From the NCBI GenBank assembly GCA_002082245.2, contig NBTC02000002.1, positions 2,852,001 to 2,916,000 on the forward strand: 64,000 bases of DNA, written 5' to 3'. This document shows, in pieces, positions 31,796 to 40,839 of the stretch. The translations under genes and the position numbers were made by a program. Under the pieces are notes generated by a model. It saw nothing but the letters and a program-made list of their open reading frames with translations, had not been told where the DNA came from and did not search any database. The DNA is from Yersinia enterocolitica (GTDB taxonomy: Bacteria > Pseudomonadota > Gammaproteobacteria > Enterobacterales > Enterobacteriaceae). Numbering within the stretch: position 1 is the first letter of the stretch; every line of letters begins with the position of its first letter.

Positions 31796-33097
31796 ATGAT
31801 AGCCGTAGAGTTAGTCATCGTCCTACTGGCCATTTTTTTAGGGGCCAGATTAGGTGGTATCGGTATCGGTTTTGCAGGCGGCATCGGTGTTTTGGTTTTA
31901 GCCATGATTGGCGTTAAACCCGGTAGCATTCCGTTCGATGTTATCTCAATTATTATGGCCGTTATTGCTGCAATCTCTGCGATGCAGGTAGCGGGCGGTA
32001 TGGATTATCTGGTACAGCAAACTGAAAAGTTACTGCGTAAGAATCCAAAACACATCACCATTCTTGCTCCGCTGGTCACTTATTTTCTGACCATCTTTGC
32101 CGGGACAGGTAACATTTCTCTTTCAGCACTGCCCGTGATTGCAGAAGTGGCGAAAGAGCAAGGCATTAAACCTTGCCGCCCTCTGTCCACAGCAGTGGTC
32201 TCCGCACAGATAGCCATTACTGCCTCACCGATTTCCGCGGCAGTGGTTTACATGTCTTCCGTTATGGAAGGTCATGGCGTTAGCTATCTGCATCTGCTGA
32301 TGATAGTCATCCCCTCTACCCTGTGTGCGGTGCTGGTGATGTCGCTGATCGTATCCTTGTGCTTTAACTCCAAACTGTCTGATGACCCTATCTATATCAA
32401 ACGCTTGGAAGAAGGCTTAGTAACACTGCGCGGCGACACTGTAAAAGTGATCAAGCCACGGGCTAAAACGTCAGTGCTGCTGTTCCTGGCCGGCGTTCTT
32501 TGTGTGGTTGCCTATGCGATTATCAACAGCCCAAGTGTCGGTCTGGTTGCAACTCCGCTGATGAATACCACTAACGCCATCCTGATCATCATGCTGAGTG
32601 TGGCAACTATCACTACGCTGGTATGCTCGGTTGATACCGATTCAATCCTGAACTCCAGCACCTTCAAAGCCGGTATGAGTGCCTGTATCTGTATCCTGGG
32701 TGTAGCCTGGTTAGGTGATACCTTTGTACAGCACAACCTTGAGTGGATTAAAGAAACTGCGGGTAGCCTGATTCAGGCCCACTCATGGTTACTGGCCGTT
32801 ATCTTCTTCTTCTGTTCTGCACTGTTGTACTCTCAGGCTGCAACTGCCAAGGCGTTGATGCCAATGGCAATGGCCCTGAACGTGTCACCACTGGCAGCCA
32901 TTGCTTCTTTCGCGGCGGTGTCTGGTCTGTTTATTCTGCCAACCTACCCAACATTGGTAGCCGCGGTACAAATGGATGACACTGGTACCACGCGTATTGG
33001 TCGTTTCGTGTTTAACCATCCATTCTTCATCCCTGGCACCATCGGGGTGGCGCTGGCCGTTTGCTTCGGTTTTGTGATGGGCAGTCTGGTTCTGTAA
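31796..33097 (+). CDS. dcuA: DcuA, anaerobic C4-dicarboxylate transporter
   Basis: DcuA exchanges aspartate, fumarate and succinate across the inner membrane. The start ATG at 31796 follows CAAGGAG and gives 433 residues, the E. coli length; a frame seven codons longer starts before the ribosome-binding site. It has 10 or more hydrophobic segments and conserved Dcu blocks (FAGTGNISLSALPV, SAQIAITASPISAAVVY, NSSTFKAGMSACICILG). The pairing with aspA makes an aspartate uptake, deamination and fumarate-respiration route ending at Frd. Confidence 0.97.
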   Translation: MIAVELVIVLLAIFLGARLGGIGIGFAGGIGVLVLAMIGVKPGSIPFDVISIIMAVIAAISAMQVAGGMDYLVQQTEKLLRKNPKHITILAPLVTYFLTIFAGTGNISLSALPVIAEVAKEQGIKPCRPLSTAVVSAQIAITASPISAAVVYMSSVMEGHGVSYLHLLMIVIPSTLCAVLVMSLIVSLCFNSKLSDDPIYIKRLEEGLVTLRGDTVKVIKPRAKTSVLLFLAGVLCVVAYAIINSPSVGLVATPLMNTTNAILIIMLSVATITTLVCSVDTDSILNSSTFKAGMSACICILGVAWLGDTFVQHNLEWIKETAGSLIQAHSWLLAVIFFFCSALLYSQAATAKALMPMAMALNVSPLAAIASFAAVSGLFILPTYPTLVAAVQMDDTGTTRIGRFVFNHPFFIPGTIGVALAVCFGFVMGSLVL

Positions 33098-33104
33098 GCG
33101 TTTT

Positions 33105-33127
33105 GGGGCGCAATTCATTTGCGCCCC
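33105..33127. terminator. Hairpin after dcuA
   Basis: GGGGCGCAA pairs with TTGCGCCCC around a five-base loop, just after the dcuA stop. There is no T tract, so it may be a 3' stabiliser. Confidence 0.5.
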
Positions 33128-33319
33128 ACTCACATCAACAATTTTCCTCTACAACGCTCATTGGCAACTTTCATCGAATCCATCTCACTGTTACATAAAT
33201 CATCTTCTGACCTGCCCACGCTTCGCGCTATAGTATCCAGGCAAGTATTCAGGTAACGCGTATATTCAGCACGTTACGCTCCGCTTCGTCATATAAGCCA
33301 CGCGACCGATGAGGTTAAG

Positions 33320-33643
33320 ATGTCTGATTGTGATGCAATTGTGGTATTGTGCACCGCCCCTGATGAAGCCAGCGCGCAAGATTTAGCCGCGCAGGTTCTG
33401 GGTGAGAAATTGGCCGCCTGTGCCACGCTGTTGCCCGGTGCAACCTCGATTTACTACTGGGAAGGTAAGCTCCAGCAAGAGTATGAAGTACAACTCTTGT
33501 TTAAGAGCGATACAGATCATCAGCAAGCCCTTCTCAGTTACATCAAACAACATCACCCCTACCAGACGCCAGAATTACTGGTGTTACCGGTACAGGGCGG
33601 AGATAAAGATTACCTGTCATGGCTCAACGCTTCATTACTCTGA
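33320..33643 (+). CDS. cutA: CutA, trimeric divalent-cation-related protein
   Basis: CutA1 is a small, very stable trimeric protein with a ferredoxin-like fold. It is linked to divalent metal tolerance in E. coli, though its true role is unsettled. The 107-residue product shows the family segments [38 protein letters not shown] and [13 protein letters not shown]. The start follows GAGG. Its last 25 bases overlap dsbD, as in E. coli, so the two are cotranscribed. Confidence 0.95.
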   Translation: MSDCDAIVVLCTAPDEASAQDLAAQVLGEKLAACATLLPGATSIYYWEGKLQQEYEVQLLFKSDTDHQQALLSYIKQHHPYQTPELLVLPVQGGDKDYLSWLNASLL

Positions 33644-35373
33644 TTCTGCTGCTGTGCAGTGCTTTACTCGCACCGCACAGCGCACAGGCTTCACTATTTG
33701 GTGAGAGCTCCCCTCTTGGCCAAAAAAGCAGCCAGAGCCGGTTTCTTCCGGTCGATAGGGCGTTTGCCTTTGATTTTCGCCAACAAGGTGACCAGCTCAC
33801 ACTGAGTTGGCAGATTCATCCCGATTATTATCTGTATCGCCAGCAAATAAAAATTGTGCCACAGCACGCCACTCTCGGGGAATTTACTCTGCCAGAGGGT
33901 ATTGCGCATCATGATGAGTTCTACGGTGAAGTGGCGATTTTCAAACAGCAGCTCGTGCTGAAAATCCCGATTTCGCAGGCTGCGGAAGGCGCGAGTGTCA
34001 GTGTCACCTATCAGGGCTGCGCCGAAGCTGGTTTCTGTTACCCGCCAGAAGTGCGGGTGGTGCCGCTTAATGCCGTTATCGCAAGCTCTGCAACCCCCGC
34101 CGTTAACCCACAGGGCACGGCACAGCCCCTCCAAGAAAGCGCGCCCACACCGGCTGAATTACCCTTCTCACCACTATGGGCGCTGTTAATTGGTATCGGC
34201 ATCGCCTTTACCCCCTGCGTATTGCCAATGTATCCGCTGATTTCCGCCATTATTCTTGGCCGTGAAAAGCCCCACAGCCAGCGGCGAATATTGATACTGG
34301 CGGTGGTGTACGTGCAGGGCATGGCGTTGACCTATACCTTGCTCGGTTTGGTGGTGGCGGCGGCTGGCTTACAATTTCAGGCCGCGCTGCAACACCCGTA
34401 TGTGTTGATTGGGCTATCGGTGCTGTTCGTATTATTGGCGCTATCGATGTTTGGCCTCTATTCGCTGCAACTGCCCTCGTCACTGCAAACCCGGTTGGTG
34501 CAGTGGAGTAGCAGCCAACGTGGCGGCTCGCTGGCCGGTGTCTTTGCCATGGGCGCACTGGCGGGCCTGATTTGCTCGCCGTGCACCACCGCGCCCCTCA
34601 GCGCCATTTTGCTGTATATCGCGCAAAGCGGAAATATGCTGGCCGGTGGCGGTACGTTGTATTTGTATGCGTTAGGTATGGGTATTCCACTGGTAGTTGT
34701 AACGCTGTTTGGCAACAAGCTGATCCCACGTAGCGGCCCATGGATGCAATATGTCAAAGAAGCTTTCGGCTTTGTGATTCTGGCGCTGCCGGTATTTCTG
34801 CTGGAAAGAGTACTGGGTGATGTCTGGGGCTTGCGTTTATGGAGCCTGCTGGCCATCGCCTTCTTCGGCTGGGCATTTGTACTCAGCCTTAAAGCTCATT
34901 CTGGCTGGGCGCGGGCCTTACAGTTGTTGCTATTGGCAGCACTGTTAATCGCTGCCCGCCCGTTACAGGATTGGGCTTTTAATGGCAACACACAGCAGAT
35001 TGAAATCAAACACTTAACCTTCCAGCCAGTGGCTAATTTGCCGCAATTACAGGCTGCATTAGCGCAAGCGCAGGGCAAGCCGGTGATGCTGGATCTGTAT
35101 GCCGACTGGTGCGTGGCCTGTAAAGAGTTTGAGAAATATACCTTCAGTGATAGCTATGTTCAGCGCCAGCTCGCGGATACTGTGCTCATTCAGGCTGATG
35201 TCACTAGCAACAGCGCCGAACATGCGGCGATGTTGAAAGAACTCAAGGTATTGGGCTTACCGACTATTCTATTTTTTGATGCGCAGGGTAAAGAAGTTCC
35301 CGCCGCCAGAGTGACCGGTTTTATGAACGCCGCTGAGTTCTTAGCACATTTGCAGCAAACCATGCCGCGCTAA
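33619..35373 (+). CDS. dsbD: DsbD, thiol:disulfide interchange protein
   Basis: DsbD carries reducing power from cytoplasmic thioredoxin to the periplasm (DsbC, DsbG, CcmG). In order: signal peptide ending near AQAS; periplasmic N-terminal domain with Cys pair in [13 protein letters not shown]; eight-helix membrane domain with its Cys pair in [11 protein letters not shown] and [11 protein letters not shown]; and a C-terminal thioredoxin-like domain with CVAC in [12 protein letters not shown]. At 584 residues it is about 20 longer than E. coli, mostly through extra residues after the signal peptide. Overlaps cutA. Confidence 0.97.
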   Translation: MAQRFITLILLLCSALLAPHSAQASLFGESSPLGQKSSQSRFLPVDRAFAFDFRQQGDQLTLSWQIHPDYYLYRQQIKIVPQHATLGEFTLPEGIAHHDEFYGEVAIFKQQLVLKIPISQAAEGASVSVTYQGCAEAGFCYPPEVRVVPLNAVIASSATPAVNPQGTAQPLQESAPTPAELPFSPLWALLIGIGIAFTPCVLPMYPLISAIILGREKPHSQRRILILAVVYVQGMALTYTLLGLVVAAAGLQFQAALQHPYVLIGLSVLFVLLALSMFGLYSLQLPSSLQTRLVQWSSSQRGGSLAGVFAMGALAGLICSPCTTAPLSAILLYIAQSGNMLAGGGTLYLYALGMGIPLVVVTLFGNKLIPRSGPWMQYVKEAFGFVILALPVFLLERVLGDVWGLRLWSLLAIAFFGWAFVLSLKAHSGWARALQLLLLAALLIAARPLQDWAFNGNTQQIEIKHLTFQPVANLPQLQAALAQAQGKPVMLDLYADWCVACKEFEKYTFSDSYVQRQLADTVLIQADVTSNSAEHAAMLKELKVLGLPTILFFDAQGKEVPAARVTGFMNAAEFLAHLQQTMPR

Positions 35374-35396
35374 ACCATGCGAATGGTCTGGCGCGG
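35365..35396. terminator. Hairpin between dsbD and fdhF
   Basis: CCGCGC, then AACCAT, pairs with ATGGT, then GCGCGG, with small bulges. The stem includes the dsbD stop codon and fills the 34-bp convergent gap. No T tract is present. Confidence 0.45.
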
Positions 35397-35407
35397 TAGG
35401 TTATCAA

Positions 35408-37555
35408 TTACTGCACGGTAGCCGCATCGGATAAGCGCTTTTTCATCTGGCTATATTGTTGCTCAACATAGTGCTCCGCCGCGTTTTGATCACTAATCGC
35501 CTCAACCTTAACGGCACAATGCTTGAATTCCGGTGTTTTTGACACCGGATCAACATGATCCACCGTCAACTCATTACAAGCACCAATCCACCACTGATAG
35601 GTCATATACACCGCCCCTAGGTTGGCTCGATCGGTAACACTGGCACGAGCGATCACTTTGCCACGCCGCGAGGAGATCCAGATCAGTGCCTGATCAACCA
35701 CACCGAGCTGGCTGGCATCCTCTGGGTGTATTTGTACATAGCCAGGCTCATCTGCCAGAATCTTCAATGTAGCGCAGTTACCGGTCATCGAGCGGCAACT
35801 GTAGTGGCCCACCTCCCGCACGGTGCAAAGTGCCAGTGGGTAATCAGGGTTAGTCTGCTCATGGGGCGGTTGCCATGGTGCACAACTGAGTAAGCCTTTA
35901 CCGTCCTCAGTAGCAAACTGGCTATCAGTATAGAGATACGGCGTGCCGGGGTGATCTTCTGTCGGGCAAGGCCATTGGACATAACCCAAACCGGCCATTT
36001 TCTCGTAGGTTGCACCATAGAACGGTGGGCACAGGTTGCGCATTTCATCCCAAATTTGGCGAGTATTTTGATACGCCATTGGGTAACCCATTGCCGTGGA
36101 TATCAGGCTAATTATTTCCCAGTCAGGCTTCACATCGCCTTTCGGCTCGATGGCTTTGTTAAAATGCTGGAAGCCACGATCGGCGCTGGTATAAACCCCT
36201 TCATGTTCACCCCACGAGGTCGCTGGGAGTACCACATCCGCCAATTCGGCGGTTTTAGTCATAAAGATATCCTGCACCACCACCAGCTCTAATGCCTCGA
36301 ACGCGGCGCGCATTGCAGCCAAATCAGGTTCGGTCTGGATTGGATCTTCACCAAACACGTAATAGGCTTTCAACTTGCCTTCTGCAACTTTATGCGGCAC
36401 ATCGGTAATCGAGTAACCGATATGCGCGGGTAACTCAGGCACTCCCCAGGCAGCAGCGAAGCGGCTTCTGGCTTCATCATCAGTCACTTTCTCATAACCG
36501 GGGAAGGTATTGGGCAGCACGCCCATATCACACGCGCCCTGCACATTATTTTGGCCGCGTACCGGCCCGACGCCAACATTTGGCCGCCCCAGATTACCGG
36601 TTAATAACGCCAGCGAAGACAAGCCCTTAACCACATCGACCGCCTGCCCCCATTGGGTGACGCCCATGCCCCACAAGATAGTGGCCGCCGGAGCGGCAGC
36701 ATAAGTGCGCATGGCCTGTCGTACCGCTTGTGCCGGCAAGCCAGTAATGTGTTCAACATCCTCTGGGCGGTAATCTGCCACTCCAGCTTGCAGTTCTTCA
36801 AAGCCGCGCGTATGTGCACGAACATAATTAGCGTCGTACAGTTTTTCTTCAATCAGCACATAGATAAAGGCATTCACCAGTGCCATATTCGCGCCATTTT
36901 TCAGTGCCAACCATTGATCAGCAATACGGGCAGTTTCAATATGTCGCGGATCGCAAACGATCAGTTTGGCTCCCTTGTTTTTGGCCTTGAGGATCCGTCT
37001 GGCAACAATCGGGTGAGAGTCAGCCGCGTTATAACCAAACACCAACACACAGTCGGTATTTTCAATCTCACCAATCGAGTTACTCATCGCCCCATTGCCC
37101 AGTGTTTGCTGCAATCCTGCTACCGAGGGGCCATGACACAGTCGAGCGCAACAATCGATATTGTTGGTGCCGATGGCGGCACGTGCAAACTTCTGCATCA
37201 CATAGTTGGCCTCATTGCCCGGCCCCCTTGAGGAGCCAGTCATCATGATGGCATCCGCACCATGGCGCTTTTTTATTGCTTTGAGTTTGGTGGTAATAAA
37301 GGCAATGGCTTCCTGCCAGCTCACACGCTGAAATGCCTCACCCCGCTTATGCCGTAATAATGGCGCGGTCAGTCGTGGGGTTAGCAACCGGGTATCGTTG
37401 AGGAAATCCCAGCCATAGTAACCTTTCAGGCATAACTCCCCCTGATTTGTGACACCATTGGCCGGCTGGGCGCCAACAATTTCGCCATCCTCAACCAATA
37501 AGTTTAATTTGCATCCAGAACCGCAATAAGGGCAGACCGTGAGGATCTTTTCCAT
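35408..37555 (-). CDS. fdhF: FdhF-like formate dehydrogenase H with cysteine at the selenocysteine position
   Basis: A molybdopterin formate dehydrogenase oxidising formate to CO2 in the cytoplasm. The ATG at 37555 after AAGGA gives MEKILTVCPYCGSGCKL and 714 residues, against 715 in E. coli. The N-terminal [4Fe-4S] cluster ligands are CPYCGSGC and a Cys in GELCLKGYYGWDF. In CCARLCHGPSVAG, Cys140 (codon TGT at 37138-37136) stands where E. coli has Sec140; the following His141 is kept. No in-frame TGA exists. No signal peptide. Last gene of the aegA-hydN-fdhF operon; no hydrogenase genes are in the window. Confidence 0.93.
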   Translation of the reverse strand: MEKILTVCPYCGSGCKLNLLVEDGEIVGAQPANGVTNQGELCLKGYYGWDFLNDTRLLTPRLTAPLLRHKRGEAFQRVSWQEAIAFITTKLKAIKKRHGADAIMMTGSSRGPGNEANYVMQKFARAAIGTNNIDCCARLCHGPSVAGLQQTLGNGAMSNSIGEIENTDCVLVFGYNAADSHPIVARRILKAKNKGAKLIVCDPRHIETARIADQWLALKNGANMALVNAFIYVLIEEKLYDANYVRAHTRGFEELQAGVADYRPEDVEHITGLPAQAVRQAMRTYAAAPAATILWGMGVTQWGQAVDVVKGLSSLALLTGNLGRPNVGVGPVRGQNNVQGACDMGVLPNTFPGYEKVTDDEARSRFAAAWGVPELPAHIGYSITDVPHKVAEGKLKAYYVFGEDPIQTEPDLAAMRAAFEALELVVVQDIFMTKTAELADVVLPATSWGEHEGVYTSADRGFQHFNKAIEPKGDVKPDWEIISLISTAMGYPMAYQNTRQIWDEMRNLCPPFYGATYEKMAGLGYVQWPCPTEDHPGTPYLYTDSQFATEDGKGLLSCAPWQPPHEQTNPDYPLALCTVREVGHYSCRSMTGNCATLKILADEPGYVQIHPEDASQLGVVDQALIWISSRRGKVIARASVTDRANLGAVYMTYQWWIGACNELTVDHVDPVSKTPEFKHCAVKVEAISDQNAAEHYVEQQYSQMKKRLSDAATVQ

Positions 37556-37580
37556 TTTATTATCCTTATGACCACAAAGG

Positions 37581-38102
37581 TTACCGGACGATACCCGGCG
37601 CAGCACCACGAGCAGCGCGCAATTGCCTGTCCCGCTGTAGCGTTTCCAACGCCATCGGCGTCACCAATTTCAATGCGTTGGTTGGGCAGACTTCTATACA
37701 GGCTGGGCCTGCCTCACGGGAATGGCATAAATCACATTTATGCGCTTGCGCCCGTACCATTGAGTCATGGCTTGGCTGCTCAACCATATTCATCGCCCCG
37801 AATGGGCAGACCAACATGCAGGTTTTGCAGCCAATACAGCGAGATGCCATTACCTGAACCCCATGAATGCCTGTGACAATGGCACCGTTCGGGCAGGAGT
37901 TCTCGCAGGGCGCATCCTCACATTGATGACACAAGATTGGGGTGCTGACGGCAAAGCTTTTCATTACGCTCAAGCGCGGATGGAACTGCTCTGGCGTAAT
38001 GGTGCTGGCGTTATTATCGGGGCTGTGCGCCACCACACAGGCAATTTCACAGGTGCGGCAACCAATGCACTGCGTCATATCGGCGATTACAAATCGGTTC
38101 AT
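37581..38102 (-). CDS. hydN: HydN-like four-cluster ferredoxin
   Basis: A 173-residue polyferredoxin of the HydN type with four Cys sets: CIGCRTCEIAC (12-22), CHQCEDAPCENSCP (58-71), CIGCKTCMLVCP (89-100) and CDLCHSREAGPACIEVCP (about 124-141). It very likely accepts electrons from the FdhF-like enzyme encoded 25 bp downstream and passes them to AegA or another acceptor. E. coli HydN is required for formate dehydrogenase H function. It is paralogous to the N-terminal third of the AegA protein encoded just upstream. Confidence 0.93.
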   Translation of the reverse strand: MNRFVIADMTQCIGCRTCEIACVVAHSPDNNASTITPEQFHPRLSVMKSFAVSTPILCHQCEDAPCENSCPNGAIVTGIHGVQVMASRCIGCKTCMLVCPFGAMNMVEQPSHDSMVRAQAHKCDLCHSREAGPACIEVCPTNALKLVTPMALETLQRDRQLRAARGAAPGIVR

Positions 38103-38123
38103 CTTCTCTCCTGGCCGCCGGGG

Positions 38124-40148
38124 TTATAAAACATTGAGATAATAAGCAATGCTTTCGGCCGCTTTGCGCCCCTCGGCAATGGCCGTGACAATCAGATCTG
38201 CGCCACGCACGATGTCACCACCCGCAAAGATTTTTGGGTTACTGGTTTGATACGGGTAACCGGAAATCGTCGGTGCGACCACTCGCCCCTGCTTATCCAG
38301 CACCACATTGTGTTCTGCCAGCCACGACATACGGTGCGGGCTAAAACCAAAGGCCATAATCACCGCGTCGGCCGGAATAATGTGCTCGGAGCCGGTGATT
38401 GGGCGGGCCTGCCGCCGCCCTTTAGCATCTGCCTGCCCCATTTCAGTGCGAACCATTTTGATACCAGTAACCTGCCCCTGTTCATCCACCTCAATCTTTT
38501 GTGGCTGAAGATTGAACATAAATTCGGCCCCCTCCTCGCGCGCATTTTTCACCTCTCGCTTGGAGCCAGGCATGTTCTTTTCATCACGGCGGTAAGCACA
38601 AATCACGCTGCTAGCACCATGGCGCAACGACGTACGCACACAATCCATCGCAGTATCGCCGCCGCCCAAAACCACTACCCGTTGGTTTTCCATGCTGACA
38701 TAAGGGTGAGCACCACTGCCCGCGTACCCCATCAGGTGTTGGGTATTGCCGATCAGGAATGGCAAAGCATCGTAAACCCCTTGAGCATCCTCATTTTCCA
38801 ACCCGGAGCGCATTGAACGGTATGTTCCCACGCCGAGGAATAGGGCATCGAAATCACTAAGCAGGCTCTCCATGGTGATATCCCGCCCAATCTCGGTATT
38901 TAGGCAGAACTCGACACCCATCTCGCTAAAAATCTCACGCCGACGGGTCATCACACCTTTCTCTAATTTGAATGCCGGAATACCAAAGGTTAACAAACCA
39001 CCGATTTCGGGATAACGATCAAACACCACCGGTGTAATGCCGTTACGGACCAGAATATCCGCACACCCTAACCCCGCAGGCCCTGCACCGATGATAGCAA
39101 CACGTTTACCCGTGGGTTTGACTTGCGACATATCCGGCCGCCAGCCGGTGGCTAATGCCGTTTCCGTAATATGCCGTTCAATCTGACCAATCGTCACTGC
39201 GCCATCGTGGTCGTTTAAAGTACAAGCTTGTTCACACAAACGGTCCTGCGGGCAAACTCGGCCACATATCTCTGGCAAACTACTGGTTTGGTGGGATAAC
39301 TCAGCTGCTTCATGAATACGGCCCTGATGAGCCAATGAAATCCATTTCGGGATAGCGTTATGTAGCGGGCAGGTCCACTGACAGATGGTTTTATCACCGC
39401 AATTTAAACAACGTTCAGCCTGCTCATGGATTTGGCCTTCGGTGAACGGCAGATAGATCTCGGCAAAACTTGCCTTACGCTCCGCCAGTGGGATTTTTTT
39501 AGGCTCAAGGCGCGGTGTTCGTGGCCGCTGCAATAGATTAACCGGTGCCACATCACGAATATTTTTGCTCAGTGGGCTGAATGAGTGCGCCGCGCCAGCA
39601 GAAGTAGCACTACTGAACAAACGGCCATTGTGCTCATTCAATGCGGTGCGCTGGCGCTTTTGCTGCTGTTGCCGGAGTAGATAATGTTGATCAACCAGTG
39701 TCAGGGCCTGCGTCGGACAGGTTTTGATACAAGCAGGGCCATCAGGCTGATCAATACAAAGGTCGCATTTCTGTGCTTCAGTACGTTGATAGGCATCGGC
39801 CAGACGATGACTCGCAGGTTGTACCGTCTCGGTCACCACCGTCATCATGCCAAACGGGCAGGCGATCATGCAGGTTTTGCAGCCGATACATTTTTCCTGA
39901 ATAACCTGAACACTGTTATTTAACTCAACGATGGCACCATTCGGGCAAGTGCTGGCACAAGGGGCATCTTCACAATGGTGACAAAAGACCGCAGTGGCAC
40001 TTTGGTTACCTTTAAATACTTTCACCCGAGGTGTGAAATAGTCAGGTTTATCAGGGAATGTCCCCTCATGATGAGCGACCACACAAGCTACTTCACAGCT
40101 CCGACAGCCAATACAACTTTCGGCGTCAGCCACAATAAATGGATTCAT
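38124..40148 (-). CDS. aegA: AegA-like ferredoxin/flavin oxidoreductase fusion
   Basis: A 674-residue fusion. Residues 1-155 are a HydN-like polyferredoxin (CIGCRSCEVAC, CHHCEDAPCASTCP, CIGCKTCMIACP, CDLCIDQPDGPACIKTCP). After a linker comes a GltD-like flavoprotein (about 235-674) with its own cluster cysteines (CLNCGDKTICQWTCP, CGRVCPQDRLCEQAC), an FAD motif GAGPAGLGCA and an NAD(P) motif VLGGGDTAMDCV. It should move electrons between ferredoxins and NAD(P)H. E. coli AegA was linked, as I recall, to formate-dependent uric acid breakdown with FdhF and HydN. First gene of the operon, 21 bp before hydN. Confidence 0.92.
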   Translation of the reverse strand: MNPFIVADAESCIGCRSCEVACVVAHHEGTFPDKPDYFTPRVKVFKGNQSATAVFCHHCEDAPCASTCPNGAIVELNNSVQVIQEKCIGCKTCMIACPFGMMTVVTETVQPASHRLADAYQRTEAQKCDLCIDQPDGPACIKTCPTQALTLVDQHYLLRQQQQKRQRTALNEHNGRLFSSATSAGAAHSFSPLSKNIRDVAPVNLLQRPRTPRLEPKKIPLAERKASFAEIYLPFTEGQIHEQAERCLNCGDKTICQWTCPLHNAIPKWISLAHQGRIHEAAELSHQTSSLPEICGRVCPQDRLCEQACTLNDHDGAVTIGQIERHITETALATGWRPDMSQVKPTGKRVAIIGAGPAGLGCADILVRNGITPVVFDRYPEIGGLLTFGIPAFKLEKGVMTRRREIFSEMGVEFCLNTEIGRDITMESLLSDFDALFLGVGTYRSMRSGLENEDAQGVYDALPFLIGNTQHLMGYAGSGAHPYVSMENQRVVVLGGGDTAMDCVRTSLRHGASSVICAYRRDEKNMPGSKREVKNAREEGAEFMFNLQPQKIEVDEQGQVTGIKMVRTEMGQADAKGRRQARPITGSEHIIPADAVIMAFGFSPHRMSWLAEHNVVLDKQGRVVAPTISGYPYQTSNPKIFAGGDIVRGADLIVTAIAEGRKAAESIAYYLNVL

Positions 40149-40839
40149 CTTATTTCTTCCCAGAAGTCACGCCATTGCCGGATAAATAATTATTATTTGC
40201 AACAACTATTCACAACTCTATCAAATCATTAACCTTACAAACATAGTGTCTATAATATTGTATTATTACAATTAATTTTTAATGCAAAAGAATCGTGCCA
40301 TTGCTGATATTTCGGGATAATTAAATAGGCAAATGCACGAAGATAAAGAGTAATAAATAGCGGGAAGAATCGATTAATCACAGTTATTTTACCCAGTTAT
40401 TTACAATAATAAAGAGATTTAACTCGGACAATGTTAATTAGATGTTTATTTACCCCATCTGAATACTAAAGATAATTTTGATCTAGATCAGTTTATTATC
40501 AGGATTAAAAATAATCTCATTGGGATATAACCAAACTAGTTGCTGTTGCGGTAAGACCGCTCGCACCGTCGCAACCTCAAGTCCGACGGGTATTTGTGAT
40601 GATAACCCCACTTCGCTGTACAGCCACACAACAATTAAATAATTTAGCCGCATTTTTTTGGGCCTATGCACAATGCGAATTATTTCTCCGCTCCATATAA
40701 TGTATCTGGCGCTAACGAAGACATTTATGAAAATTGATTTTTTTATTTATATAACACCAAATAAAAAATAGGTTATTGCATCTCATTCATAACGAATTTA
40801 AATGCGGCAACCTAAATAATGATTATAGAGGGTATAAAA
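40149..40839. other. aegA/garP divergent intergenic region
   Basis: About 690 bp of AT-rich DNA with promoters for both operons. An FNR-like site (40478-40491) is the only clear motif. A 62-codon minus-strand frame (40671-40483) has no recognisable family or convincing ribosome-binding site and is not called. Confidence 0.6.
40478..40491. promoter_or_regulatory. FNR-like site between aegA and garP
   Basis: TTGATCTAGATCAG matches TTGAT-N4-ATCAA except for the last base and is palindromic around CTAG. It is about 330 bp from aegA and 350 bp from garP, so which gene it would serve is unclear; anaerobic control of the formate operon is the natural reading. Confidence 0.4.

Noticed and set aside
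40283..40300. Possible sigma-54 promoter upstream of aegA (TGGCAC ... TTGC on the minus strand)
   Set aside because: The GG to GC spacing is 12, not the strict 10, so it should not work, although E. coli fdhF is sigma-54 dependent.
40483..40671. A 62-codon minus-strand frame
   Set aside because: No family recognised and no convincing ribosome-binding site; its end coincides with the FNR-like site.
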